From Nonomuraea sp. SYSU D8015 (lineage in GTDB: Bacteria; Actinomycetota; Actinomycetes; Streptosporangiales; Streptosporangiaceae), in NCBI RefSeq assembly GCF_008065375.1, contig NZ_VJYI01000002.1, positions 372,001 through 436,000 of the forward strand: DNA of 64,000 nucleotides, written 5' to 3'. This document shows positions 17,609 through 25,869 of the stretch, piece after piece. The notes below the pieces were generated by a model. The model made no database searches, had not been told where the DNA came from, and worked only from the letters and a program-made list of their open reading frames with translations. Position 1 is the stretch's first letter. The number at the start of each line of letters is the position of its first letter. The position numbers were made by a program, and so were the translations under genes.

Positions 17609-19510
17609 ATGCCCCCCAAGCGTGGCCGTCCCATCGCCGTGAAACTCCTGATCCTGCTGCTCGTCCCGCTGGTGTCCCTTGTCGGGCTCTGGGCGTTCGC
17701 CGCGGGCCTGACCGGCGGCGACGGCATGCGCCTGCTCGCGATCAACGATTTGGCCTCGAATCTGGCCACTCCGTCGGAACGGGTCAACATCGAGTTGCAG
17801 CGGGAGCGGCTGACCTCGGTCGAGTTCCTGGCGAGCGGCCGGGGTGCTGACGTGCTCGCCAGGCATCGCGAGGAGACCGACCGGGCCGTGTCGACCTTCC
17901 GCACCCTCGTCAAGTCCGTACGCGACATGTCGCCCGAGATGACCGCGCAGCTCAATGCGCTCAACAGCAAGCTGGACCAGCTCGCGCAGGTCCGGCGCGA
18001 CGTGGACGGCCGGGCCGTCGAGCCGCTCGACGTGATCGAGGTCTACAGCCAGATCGTGGACGCCTCCTTCCGCCTGTACGACGCGATGGTCCTGGTGCCG
18101 GACATGGCGCTCTACCAGCAGGCCAAGGCGGTGACGATGCTGGGCGAGGCCAAGGACGTGCTGTCCAGGGAGCGGGCGTTGATCGCCGTGGTGCTGGCCG
18201 CGGGCAGGGTGGAGCCCGAGGAGCGGGAGGCCTTCACGGGGATGGTCGCCACCAGGCGGCTGCTGTTCCGGCAGGCGCTCTCGCACCTGGACGGCGGGCT
18301 GCGCGGGCCGTACGAGAAGCTGTCCACCTCGCCCGTCTACAAGGAGTTCCTGGAGGTCGAGGACGCCATCAGGGGGGAGGCGGCCGCGAACGGCCTGCCC
18401 GCGACGGCGGCGACCTGGTCCATCGACGGCGAGAACCTGTGGCGGGCGGTCGAGCGCAACCAGGCCGCGGCCGTCACCGGCATCACGCAGCGGATCATCC
18501 CCACGGCCGTCGGCATGCTGATCAAGATCGGCGTGGCGGGCGGCGTGGGCCTCGTCGCGGTCATCGCCTCCATCCTGCTCTCGCTCCGCTTCCGCAAGCG
18601 CCTGGTGCGCGAGCTGGCCGGGCTCCGCGACGCCGCCACCGAGCTGGCCGAGGTGCGGCTGCCCGGGCTGGTCAGGCGGCTGCGCACGGACACGTCCGGG
18701 CCCACGCCGGCTGAGGTCGCGCCGCTCCAGGTCAGGACGCACAGCGCCGAGGTGGACGACATCGTCGAGGCGTTCAACCAGGTGCAGTCCACGGCCGTCG
18801 AGGCCGCCGTGGACCAGGCCAGGCTGCGGCACGGCGTCAGCCAGGTCTTCGTCAACCTCGCCCGGCGCAACCAGTCGCTGCTCCACCGGCAGCTGCTCCA
18901 GCTCGACAGCATGGAGCGGGCCGAAGAGCAGCCCGAGATGCTGGCCGACCTGTTCAAGCTCGACCACCTCACCACCCGCATGCGGCGGCACGCCGAGAGC
19001 CTGATCATCCTGTCCGACCACGCGCCGGGGCGCGGCTGGCGCAATCCGGTGCCGATACTCGACGTGCTGCGTGCCGCCGTGGCCGAGGTGGAGGAGTACG
19101 AGCGGGTGGAGGTGCTCCAGACGCCGCCGGTCGCGCTGCTGGGCTCGGCGGTCACGGACGTGGCCCACCTGATGGCCGAGCTGATCGAGAACGCCACCCT
19201 CTTCTCCCCGCCCGCGACCAGGGTGGACGTGCGGAGCACCACGACGCCGCACGGCCTGATGGTCGAGGTCGAGGACCGAGGGCTCGGGCTGCCGCGGGTC
19301 GAGCTGGACGAGCTCAACGACCGGCTGGCGACGACGCCGGAGTTCGACCTGGCGCAGAGCGACCGGCTCGGCCTGTTCGTGGTCGGCAGGCTGGCGGCCA
19401 GGCACGGTATCAAGGTCACCCTGACGCCCTCGCCGTACGGCGGCCTGACCGCGATGGTGGCCCTGCCGTCGTCGCTACTGACCGACCAGCCGGTCCTGGC
19501 CGGGCGCTAG
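17609..19510 (+). CDS. Conservon-type sensor histidine kinase with NIT-like sensor (CvnA-like)
   Basis: 633 residues. An N-terminal helix (KLLILLLVPLVSLVGLWAF) and a second helix at about residues 306-327 flank an extracytoplasmic helical region resembling the nitrate/nitrite-sensing (NIT) domain. A HAMP-like linker leads to a kinase core in which the phospho-acceptor helix reads NLARRNQSLLHRQLLQLD. The ATP-binding domain has ELIENATLFSPP (N box), DRGLGLP (G1) and RLGLFVVGRLA (G2). This form is typical of CvnA kinases, which are normally followed by roadblock, DUF742 and GTPase genes. None of those genes follows here, so it is an orphan. GGAGG precedes the ATG. Confidence 0.87.
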   Translation: MPPKRGRPIAVKLLILLLVPLVSLVGLWAFAAGLTGGDGMRLLAINDLASNLATPSERVNIELQRERLTSVEFLASGRGADVLARHREETDRAVSTFRTLVKSVRDMSPEMTAQLNALNSKLDQLAQVRRDVDGRAVEPLDVIEVYSQIVDASFRLYDAMVLVPDMALYQQAKAVTMLGEAKDVLSRERALIAVVLAAGRVEPEEREAFTGMVATRRLLFRQALSHLDGGLRGPYEKLSTSPVYKEFLEVEDAIRGEAAANGLPATAATWSIDGENLWRAVERNQAAAVTGITQRIIPTAVGMLIKIGVAGGVGLVAVIASILLSLRFRKRLVRELAGLRDAATELAEVRLPGLVRRLRTDTSGPTPAEVAPLQVRTHSAEVDDIVEAFNQVQSTAVEAAVDQARLRHGVSQVFVNLARRNQSLLHRQLLQLDSMERAEEQPEMLADLFKLDHLTTRMRRHAESLIILSDHAPGRGWRNPVPILDVLRAAVAEVEEYERVEVLQTPPVALLGSAVTDVAHLMAELIENATLFSPPATRVDVRSTTTPHGLMVEVEDRGLGLPRVELDELNDRLATTPEFDLAQSDRLGLFVVGRLAARHGIKVTLTPSPYGGLTAMVALPSSLLTDQPVLAGR

Positions 19511-19951
19511 ATAGGTCGTCGCACCGGACTCCCGTGCGGCCACCGCGGCCAGCAGCCGCTGGTGGGCGTGGCTCGCCAGCAGCCGCCCGGCCTCCTCGAC
19601 CGTGAAGAACCCGTAGTCGTCCAGCTCCTCGGCCTGCAGCGTGATCGACACGTCCGAGGCCACCTCGCCGCAGTCGAACATGAAGTTGACCAGCGGATAC
19701 GGCAGGCCGGGCGCGTGGTCGACCCAGGCCACGGTCAGCAACCTGCCGACCTCCAGCTCCAGCCCGACCTCCTCGGTCACTTCCCTGGCGCACGCCTGGG
19801 CGGGATGCTCGCCGGCGTCGATGATGCCGCCGGGGAAGTTCCAGTGGTCGCGGTAGTTGGGGTCGACCAGCAGGACCCGTCCCTTCTCGTCAGTGATGTA
19901 CGCCGCCGCACCTGCGATCACCCGGTTGACCGTGGCCCAGAAATCGTTCAC
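19475..19951 (-). CDS. Nudix hydrolase
   Basis: 158 residues with a complete Nudix box, GIIDAGEHPAQACAREVTEE followed by VGL, matching GX5EX7REUXEEXGU. Family members hydrolyse nucleoside diphosphate derivatives. The C-terminal 12 codons overlap the 3' coding end of the convergent kinase gene by 36 bases, an unusually long antisense overlap. The tail after residue 140 (RESGATTYLAPG) is not part of the Nudix fold. The substrate is unknown. Confidence 0.88.
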   Translation of the reverse strand: MNDFWATVNRVIAGAAAYITDEKGRVLLVDPNYRDHWNFPGGIIDAGEHPAQACAREVTEEVGLELEVGRLLTVAWVDHAPGLPYPLVNFMFDCGEVASDVSITLQAEELDDYGFFTVEEAGRLLASHAHQRLLAAVAARESGATTYLAPGQDRLVGQ

Positions 19952-19999
19952 ACAGGCACTATGGCAGAACCCGGGAAAGCGCCCGGGCGCCTCGCCGCG

Positions 20000-20743
20000 T
20001 CACAGACGCAGGAAAGGCTCGCTGAAGTGGGCGGTGGCGAGAATCGCGTGCTCGGTCCTCAGCGTGCCGAGCACCTCGGCGCGGGTGCGCGCGGCCGCCT
20101 CCTGGTCGTCGTCGTAGAGGTAGCGCACGGCCGGGTCGTCCAGTTGGACGGGATGGAGCACGAGGTCACCGGTCATGGCCATGTCGCCCACGCGGACGAT
20201 CTGGTGGCCCGGCGTGTGCCCGGCAGCGAGGTGCACGTGGATGCCGGGCGCGACCTCGGCCTGGCCCTCGACGACCTGCAGCTGCCCCTTGATCGGGGTG
20301 ATGAGCCGGTGGAGCGACGGCCCCTGGGCTGCGTCCAGCTCGGCCTGCTGGAGCACGTAACGCGCGTTCTCGAAGGCGGGCCTGCCGTCGTCGGTCACCA
20401 CACCGCTGGCGTGGTCGCTGTGCAGGTGGGTGAGGACGACGGTGTCGATCTCGGCGGGTGTGACGCCCGCCGCGCTCAGCTCGGCGGCCAGCGTGCCGGG
20501 AACCGGCGCCCAGCTGGACGCCGGGGAGTCGGCGCCGCCGATGCCGGTGTCGACCAGCGTGAGACGGCCCGCCGCGGAACGCAGCAGATAGCAGTGGAAA
20601 TGCAGGACCCACGGCTCGTCCGGGAGCCCCGCGCCGGGGAACATCTCGGCGAGCGGGCGGCGGATCGACGCGCCCATCGGGCCCACGGCGTCGCAGAGCG
20701 GCGTCACCTCGACGCCGGACACGGTTATCGGTTGATGCGGCAC
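20000..20743 (-). CDS. MBL fold metallo-hydrolase
   Basis: 247 residues. The metallo-beta-lactamase metal motif HxHxDH is present in VVLTHLHSDHASG, with further ligands in AAGHTPGHQI and MTGDLVLHP. LTLVDTGIGG is the usual second strand. The fold covers lactonases, sulfatases and thioesterases; no specific activity is assigned. The start is GTG 20743 with GAGG six bases upstream. It follows the small zinc-ribbon gene by ten bases and is probably co-transcribed with it. Confidence 0.85.
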   Translation of the reverse strand: MPHQPITVSGVEVTPLCDAVGPMGASIRRPLAEMFPGAGLPDEPWVLHFHCYLLRSAAGRLTLVDTGIGGADSPASSWAPVPGTLAAELSAAGVTPAEIDTVVLTHLHSDHASGVVTDDGRPAFENARYVLQQAELDAAQGPSLHRLITPIKGQLQVVEGQAEVAPGIHVHLAAGHTPGHQIVRVGDMAMTGDLVLHPVQLDDPAVRYLYDDDQEAAARTRAEVLGTLRTEHAILATAHFSEPFLRL

Positions 20744-20753
20744 GCGCCTCAGA

Positions 20754-20894
20754 CTAGGCGGCGACGGGCGGGCGCGGAACGTACTCGTTCTCGAGGTCGG
20801 CGGCGTAGACGGCGCGGCAGCAGTTCGCGCACCGGTACATGATCGGGCCTTCGTCCAGCTCGTGGTGGCACCGCGGGCAGTTGGCGGTCTTCAT
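20754..20894 (-). CDS. Small zinc-ribbon protein (46 aa)
   Basis: ATG 20894 to TAG 20754 encodes 46 residues beginning MKTANCPRCHHELDEGP and ending VPRPPVAA. Two CxxC knuckles (CPRC and CANC) 17 residues apart form a zinc ribbon, and a third Cys follows the second knuckle. A strong GGGGGAG lies six bases upstream of the ATG. It is the first gene of a probable two-gene operon with the MBL hydrolase and is divergent from the rho paralogue. Such tiny ribbons often bind nucleic acid or protein partners; the function is unknown. Confidence 0.75.
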   Translation of the reverse strand: MKTANCPRCHHELDEGPIMYRCANCCRAVYAADLENEYVPRPPVAA

Positions 20895-21141
20895 GGTGCT
20901 CTCCCCCAAGGAAGTCTTCTCTGTTGGTCCTATGGAACCCTCACCGAGTTGCAGGGGTCCTGCATGTCACTTGATGACACGATGCCGCTGCCGCAGTGTG
21001 GGATCTGTGCCCTCTGATACACCGGCTGCGGTAATTTTCCTCGCAGCGCGGTGTCGAGAAGAACATTGTCACGCGCCGTGTCGCGGACTTGTGAGCGAAG
21101 ACACGAGAACCGCCCGGGAATAGTCCTAGAGGGCTAGGCGT

Positions 21142-21298
21142 TTGATGGGTCGGAACGTGTGGTATGTTCCCACCAGCGTTGAGCTCCAGCTCCGCTGATC
21201 TTCATCTCAGCCTCGCCCCGCGTGTTCGAGGGGCCCGGCTTCCTTTCATCACTCGCCGGTCTTCGCCGTCCGGCGCATTCTCCCCCAAGGGGTTCACC
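21142..21298 (+). promoter_or_regulatory. Promoter candidate and structured leader of the rho paralogue
   Basis: The 404-base gap 20895-21298 separates the divergent zinc-ribbon and rho genes. TTGATG (21142-21147) and TATGTT (21163-21168) are a weak promoter candidate with a short 15-base spacer. The leader then holds hairpins, including CGCCGG/CCGGCG (21254-21259 with 21270-21275), and a CCCC-AA-GGGG fold that pairs with the AAGGGG ribosome-binding site. Rho genes are often autoregulated through their leaders. The rest of the gap shows no gene. Confidence 0.35.
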
Positions 21299-22402
21299 AT
21301 GTCTGTTCACACCATTCCTCAGCAGCGCGCGGACGTGCCCGTCCGGCAGGTGACCGGCCTCCTGGACATACGCGACAAGTCCGCGTTCATCCGGGCCGAG
21401 CACCTACCAGGGCCGGGCGACGTGCGCGTGCCTCCCGACAAGATCCAACAGTTCGACCTGCGGCCCGGCGACCACGTCGTCGCCACCTTCGCGGGCAACA
21501 AGCTCGCCGGCGTTCAGTCCGTCAACGGCTCCACGCACTGGCGTGACCGGCCCCGGTTCGCCGAGCTGACGCCCGTGCACCCGACCGAGCGGCTCGCCAT
21601 CGAGACCGAGTCGCTCAGCACGCGCGTCGTCGACCTGTTCGCGCCCATCGGCAAGGGCCAGCGCGGCCTCATCGTCGCACCGCCCAAGGCCGGCAAGACC
21701 ATGGTCCTGCAGGCGCTGGCCGCCGGGATCGCCCGCAACCACCCCGAGGTGCACCTCATGGTCGTGCTGGTGGGCGAGCGGCCCGAGGAGGTCACCGAGA
21801 TGCGCGCCACCATCGACGGCGAGGTCTTCTCCTCCACCTTCGACCACCCCGACCGCGACCACGCCGCCGTCGCCGAGCTGGCCATCGAGCGGGCCAAGCG
21901 GCTCGTCGAGGCCGGGCGGGACGTGGTCGTGCTGCTGGACTCGCTGACGCGGCTGGGGCGGGCGTACAACAACCTGGCGCCCGGCGGCGACCGCGTGCTC
22001 ACCGGCGGCATCGCCGTCAGCGCGCTCTACCCGCCCAAGCGCTTCTTCGGGTCCGCGCGCAACGTCGAGGGCGGTGGCTCCCTCACCATCCTCGCCACCG
22101 CGCTGGTGGACACCGGGTCGCGGATGGACAACAGCCTGTACGAGGAGTTCAAGGGCACGGGGAACATGGAGCTGCACCTCGTGCGCGAACTCGCCGAGCG
22201 GCGGCTGTTCCCCGCCGTGGACCTGGACACCTCGGGGACGCGGCGCGAGGAGATCCTGCTGCACGCGGAGGAGCAGCAGGTCATCTGGCGGCTGCGGCGG
22301 ATGCTGACCGGGCTGGAGCGCCGGCAGGGCCTCGAGCTCCTCGTCGACAAACTCCGCTCCACCCCCTCCAACGCCGCCTTCCTCCTCGAGGCCAACGCCT
22401 GA
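21299..22402 (+). CDS. rho: Short-form transcription termination factor Rho (paralogue)
   Basis: 367 residues: an RNA-binding OB/CSD domain (about 18-65) and the hexameric ATPase core. The core keeps APPKAGKT (Walker A, 127-134), VGERPEEVTEM, LLDSLTRLGRAYN (Walker B) and PPKRFFGSARNVEGGGSL, plus the R-loop EEFKGTGNMELHL. The usual actinomycete Rho is 600-700 residues with a long Arg-rich N-terminal extension; that extension is absent. Residues of the bicyclomycin pocket in the P-loop and Walker B appear conserved. It may be an accessory Rho with its own targets. The alternative in-frame ATG at 21164 lacks a Shine-Dalgarno site. Confidence 0.92.
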   Translation: MSVHTIPQQRADVPVRQVTGLLDIRDKSAFIRAEHLPGPGDVRVPPDKIQQFDLRPGDHVVATFAGNKLAGVQSVNGSTHWRDRPRFAELTPVHPTERLAIETESLSTRVVDLFAPIGKGQRGLIVAPPKAGKTMVLQALAAGIARNHPEVHLMVVLVGERPEEVTEMRATIDGEVFSSTFDHPDRDHAAVAELAIERAKRLVEAGRDVVVLLDSLTRLGRAYNNLAPGGDRVLTGGIAVSALYPPKRFFGSARNVEGGGSLTILATALVDTGSRMDNSLYEEFKGTGNMELHLVRELAERRLFPAVDLDTSGTRREEILLHAEEQQVIWRLRRMLTGLERRQGLELLVDKLRSTPSNAAFLLEANA

Positions 22403-22470
22403 CCCCTTCCGCTCTCGTCGCGCCCGCTCTGAGCCCCCGCGCCTTCACCCCATCGCCCGCCCGCAGCATG
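22403..22470 (+). terminator. C-rich, G-poor tract after rho
   Basis: The first 65 bases after the rho stop are strongly C-rich on the RNA-like strand, with runs such as CCCCTTCC and CTTCACCCCATC and few Gs. That composition is typical of rut sites for Rho-dependent termination. It suggests Rho could terminate its own transcript. The evidence is compositional only. The remaining sequence to 22692 contains no recognised gene. Confidence 0.3.
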
Positions 22471-22692
22471 GACCAGGCCACATCGCCCCACCGGTCCCGG
22501 CGCGCGCCATGCGCCTCGCGCCCCCGCCGCGTGGACCTCCGCGGGCCGGAGACGCCGTGTGCGGCCGCCATGGGCGCTCACCACCGCAGGCGCCGTGCCA
22601 CAGCTGCGTCGCCGGACAGTGTCAGCCGTCACGCGGCACGTTGCCGGAACAGCGGGCATGCACGTGCCGGCGTCCGGACGGAGGAGACCAGA

Positions 22693-23757
22693 ATGGGGCG
22701 CATGCTGGGTGACATCGTCGAATACCTCATATGTCCTGTCTGCCGCGCCGATCTGCGGCTGGGCGAAGGCGTGCTGCGGTGCGCCGGTGGGCACGCGTTC
22801 GATGTCGCCAGACAGGGGTACGTCAGCCTTCTCGTCGGATCGAGGCCGCCGGGGACGGCCGACAGCGCGGCAATGGTCGCCGCCAGGGCCGAGTTTCTCG
22901 ACGCCGGCCACTACGCCCCGCTCGCCGACGCCGTGGCCGAGACCGTCCGAGAACACATCAGAGGCCAAAACGCTCCACTAGAACGTGAGTCTCCTACCGA
23001 AACGAATGACGGCGAGGAGTTGAGGGCGTACCGTGGGGCGGGAATGGAGGCCGGTTACGGCGTGGGACCAGCAGGCGGTCCTGTGTCTGACCGGAACGAC
23101 GTCGAGGGTCGCCACGCGGTGGGCAGGACCGCGCCGGTGATCGTCGACGCAGGCGCGGGAACCGGGCATTATCTGGCGACCGTGCTCAATGCCGTGAGCG
23201 ATGGCATCGGGATGGCGTTCGATGTGTCGAAGCACGCTGTACGCCGGGCGGCGCGGGTGCATCCGAGGGCGGGGGCATTCGTGGCCGACGTCTGGCGGCC
23301 GCTCCCCATCAGGGATGGGGTGGCCGACGTGGTGATCGACGTCTTCGCGCCCAGGAACGGGCCCGAGTTCAGGAGGATCCTGCGGCCGGGCGGCGCCGTG
23401 GTGGTCGTCACGCCTACGCGGACGCACCTCAGCCCGCTGGTCGAGGAGCTGGGGCTGCTCTCCGTCGACGAGGAGAAGGACCGCAGGGTCGCGCGGAGCA
23501 TGGAGGGCTTCGCGGAGACCGGGCGGCGCTCGATCGAGTTCGACATGGAGCTGAGCCCCGGCGAGATCGCGCAGGTGGTCGGCATGGGCCCGAGCGCGTG
23601 GCACACCGACGCAGCCGATCTCGATGAGCGAATCGCACGATACGTCTCCCGAAATGTCGCCACAAAGCGGGCGGAAAGTAAGGAGAAAGTCGTGACGCAC
23701 GCGGCCTTTCAACTGTCCGTCTTCGAGCGACCGCACGAGTCAAGACCTGTTCCTTGA
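22693..23757 (+). CDS. 23S rRNA (guanine-N1) methyltransferase, RlmA/TlrB-like
   Basis: 354 residues. An N-terminal zinc site C14-x2-C17 ... C30-x3-H34 (ICPVCRAD and CAGGHAFD) and RQGYVSLL define the RlmA family. The SAM motif I is VIVDAGAGTGHYL (149-161). RlmA-type enzymes methylate G745 or G748 in hairpin 35 of 23S rRNA; the G748 enzyme TlrB gives tylosin resistance. Residues about 91-146 form an insertion, roughly 45 residues longer than the usual linker, of low-complexity Gly/Glu/Arg character. GGAGGAG lies six bases before the ATG. Which G is methylated cannot be told. Confidence 0.83.
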   Translation: MGRMLGDIVEYLICPVCRADLRLGEGVLRCAGGHAFDVARQGYVSLLVGSRPPGTADSAAMVAARAEFLDAGHYAPLADAVAETVREHIRGQNAPLERESPTETNDGEELRAYRGAGMEAGYGVGPAGGPVSDRNDVEGRHAVGRTAPVIVDAGAGTGHYLATVLNAVSDGIGMAFDVSKHAVRRAARVHPRAGAFVADVWRPLPIRDGVADVVIDVFAPRNGPEFRRILRPGGAVVVVTPTRTHLSPLVEELGLLSVDEEKDRRVARSMEGFAETGRRSIEFDMELSPGEIAQVVGMGPSAWHTDAADLDERIARYVSRNVATKRAESKEKVVTHAAFQLSVFERPHESRPVP

Positions 23758-23901
23758 CGGACATGTGCGACTGGTGTTACTGATGGGGCATTTAGTCCGA
23801 AATTCCCCCACATTCCCGAAGCATTTCTCCCACACAGGCGCAATACTGGACGGCATCCCGAGCCCGGAGGCGCGGGACATCAATGGGAGGGGGCGCGCCG
23901 G

Positions 23902-25668
23902 ATGAAGGCGGAGGAACGCTGGCAGGCCAGGTTCCGGGCCTCGCGCATGACGCTGCCCTCCTGGGCGCGTCAGGCTCCGAACCGCTCCATCTACCGCTCC
24001 AACGCCACCGGGAAGTGGGAGGTCTACGCCTGGGACCGCGTGACGGGCGCCACCCGGCAGGTCACCGACAGGCCCAAGGGCACCGCGTACGCCGCCGTCG
24101 ACCCGACCGGGCAGTGGATCTACTGGTTCGCCGACACCGAGGGCGACGAGTTCGGCATGTGGTGGCGCCAGCCGTTCACCGGCGGCCCCGACGAGCCGGT
24201 CGCCCCCGGTTTGCCGCCGGGCCAGCCCGGCGGCATCGCGCTGTCCACGACGGGCCTCGCGGCCATCACTCTGGCCGGCGACGGCTTGTTCCGAACCCAC
24301 CTGGTACGCGACGGCGAGCCGTACCGGCTGCTGTACGAGCACACCGAGGCCTCCTGGGTGGCCGACATGTCGCTCGACGGCTCACTCATCGCGATCAACC
24401 ATGGCGAGTACGGCGACTTCCGCCACCCCGCGCTCCGCGTCGTCCGCCCCAACGGCGACACGCTGGGCGAGCTGTACGACGGCCCCGGCAAGGGCGTGAT
24501 AGGGCTCAGGTTCGCCCCGGTCGTGGGCGACCGCCGCCTGCTCGCCCTGCACGAACGCCGCCAGCGCCACGAGCCCCTGGTCTGGGACCCGGTGACCGGC
24601 GAGCAGCGCGAGATCTGGCTGAAGGACTCCGGCGACCTGGACGCCGAGTGGTACGACGACGGCCGCGGCCTGCTCATCCTGCGCGACGACCGGGCCCGCA
24701 GCCACCTGCACCGCTACGACCTCGCCGGCGGCGGGCTGACCCTCATCGAGACGCCGCACGGCGTGATCGACGAGGCGGCTCCCCGGCCCGGCGGCCACGT
24801 CGAGTACTCCTGGTCCAGTGCCTCCCATCCGCCGGTCATCCGCTCCAGCGCCGGTCAGGTCGTGGTCCCCCCGGGCGGCCCGGCGGCCCCGCCGAGCGTG
24901 CCGGTCGAGGACCTCGACGTGGAGGGCGAGGGCGGCCGCATCCATGCGCTGATCTCCAAGCCGGAGACCGGCACCGCGCCCTTCCCCGCCGTCTTCCTGC
25001 TGCACGGCGGGCCGACGGCGCACGACCGGGACGCCTTCTCACCCGAGGTCGCGGCCTGGGTGGACGCGGGCTTCGCGGTGGTGCGGGTCAACTACCGCGG
25101 CTCGACCGGCTACGGCTCGGCCTGGCGCGACGCGCTGCACGGCGACGTGGGGCACATCGAGCTGGCCGACGTGGCCGCCGTACGCAACTGCGTGGTCGAG
25201 CGCGGCATCGCCGACCCGGACCGGCTGGTGCTGGCGGGCTCGGCGTGGGGCGGCTACCTCACGCTGCTCGGTCTCGGCACCCAGCCCGACCTGTGGGCGT
25301 GCGGCATCGCGGCGGTCCCGATCGCCTGCCACCAGACCTCGTACGAGGACGAGGCCGAGAGCCTGCGCGCCTACCACCGGGCGCTGTTCGGAGGCTCGCC
25401 CGACGAGCATCCCGAGCGGTACGCGGCAAGTTCGCCGATTACCTACGTCGACCAGGTGAAAAGCCCGCTGCTGATCCTCGCCGGTGAGAACGACACGCGG
25501 TGTCCGCTGCGGCAGATCGAGAAATACGTGGCCAAGCTGGCCGAGCACGGGCGCGAGCACGAGGTTTATACGTACGACGCCATTCGCGGGTCACTGGTGG
25601 TCTCTGAGCGGATCGCGCAGATCGCGCTGCAGCTTGAATTCGCCAGGAAACACGTGGCCACACATTGA
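23902..25668 (+). CDS. S9 peptidase-like protein lacking catalytic Ser and His (pseudoenzyme candidate)
   Basis: 588 residues with an N-terminal beta-propeller (about 40-330) and a C-terminal alpha/beta-hydrolase domain (about 345-588: FLLHGGPTAHDRD, NYRGSTGYGS). The nucleophile elbow, normally GxSxGG, reads G446-S-A-W-G-G, so residue 448 is Ala where the catalytic Ser should be. The Asp is kept (D531 in GENDTR). The catalytic His position, usually in a DEGHG-like turn, reads DAIRG with R562. The fold seems intact without frameshift, so this is more likely a non-catalytic homologue than a decayed gene. GGGAGGGGG precedes the ATG. It stands alone. Confidence 0.88.
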   Translation: MKAEERWQARFRASRMTLPSWARQAPNRSIYRSNATGKWEVYAWDRVTGATRQVTDRPKGTAYAAVDPTGQWIYWFADTEGDEFGMWWRQPFTGGPDEPVAPGLPPGQPGGIALSTTGLAAITLAGDGLFRTHLVRDGEPYRLLYEHTEASWVADMSLDGSLIAINHGEYGDFRHPALRVVRPNGDTLGELYDGPGKGVIGLRFAPVVGDRRLLALHERRQRHEPLVWDPVTGEQREIWLKDSGDLDAEWYDDGRGLLILRDDRARSHLHRYDLAGGGLTLIETPHGVIDEAAPRPGGHVEYSWSSASHPPVIRSSAGQVVVPPGGPAAPPSVPVEDLDVEGEGGRIHALISKPETGTAPFPAVFLLHGGPTAHDRDAFSPEVAAWVDAGFAVVRVNYRGSTGYGSAWRDALHGDVGHIELADVAAVRNCVVERGIADPDRLVLAGSAWGGYLTLLGLGTQPDLWACGIAAVPIACHQTSYEDEAESLRAYHRALFGGSPDEHPERYAASSPITYVDQVKSPLLILAGENDTRCPLRQIEKYVAKLAEHGREHEVYTYDAIRGSLVVSERIAQIALQLEFARKHVATH

Positions 25669-25869
25669 CCTCTGACATCCTGTAAAGAGTTGGCTGACCT
25701 GCGGTCTTGATTGACGGCGTCCTCCGCTGTCACCATCACGCGCACCGCCGTTCACTGGGAGGCGTCCATCGAGCACCACACCGTCCACGTGCCCGCGAAC
25801 CGGAGCACAACGGAGCGCTCGCCATCCTGCTGGGCGCCGCCCGCCCCTCCGGGCAGCACCAAGCCCGGG

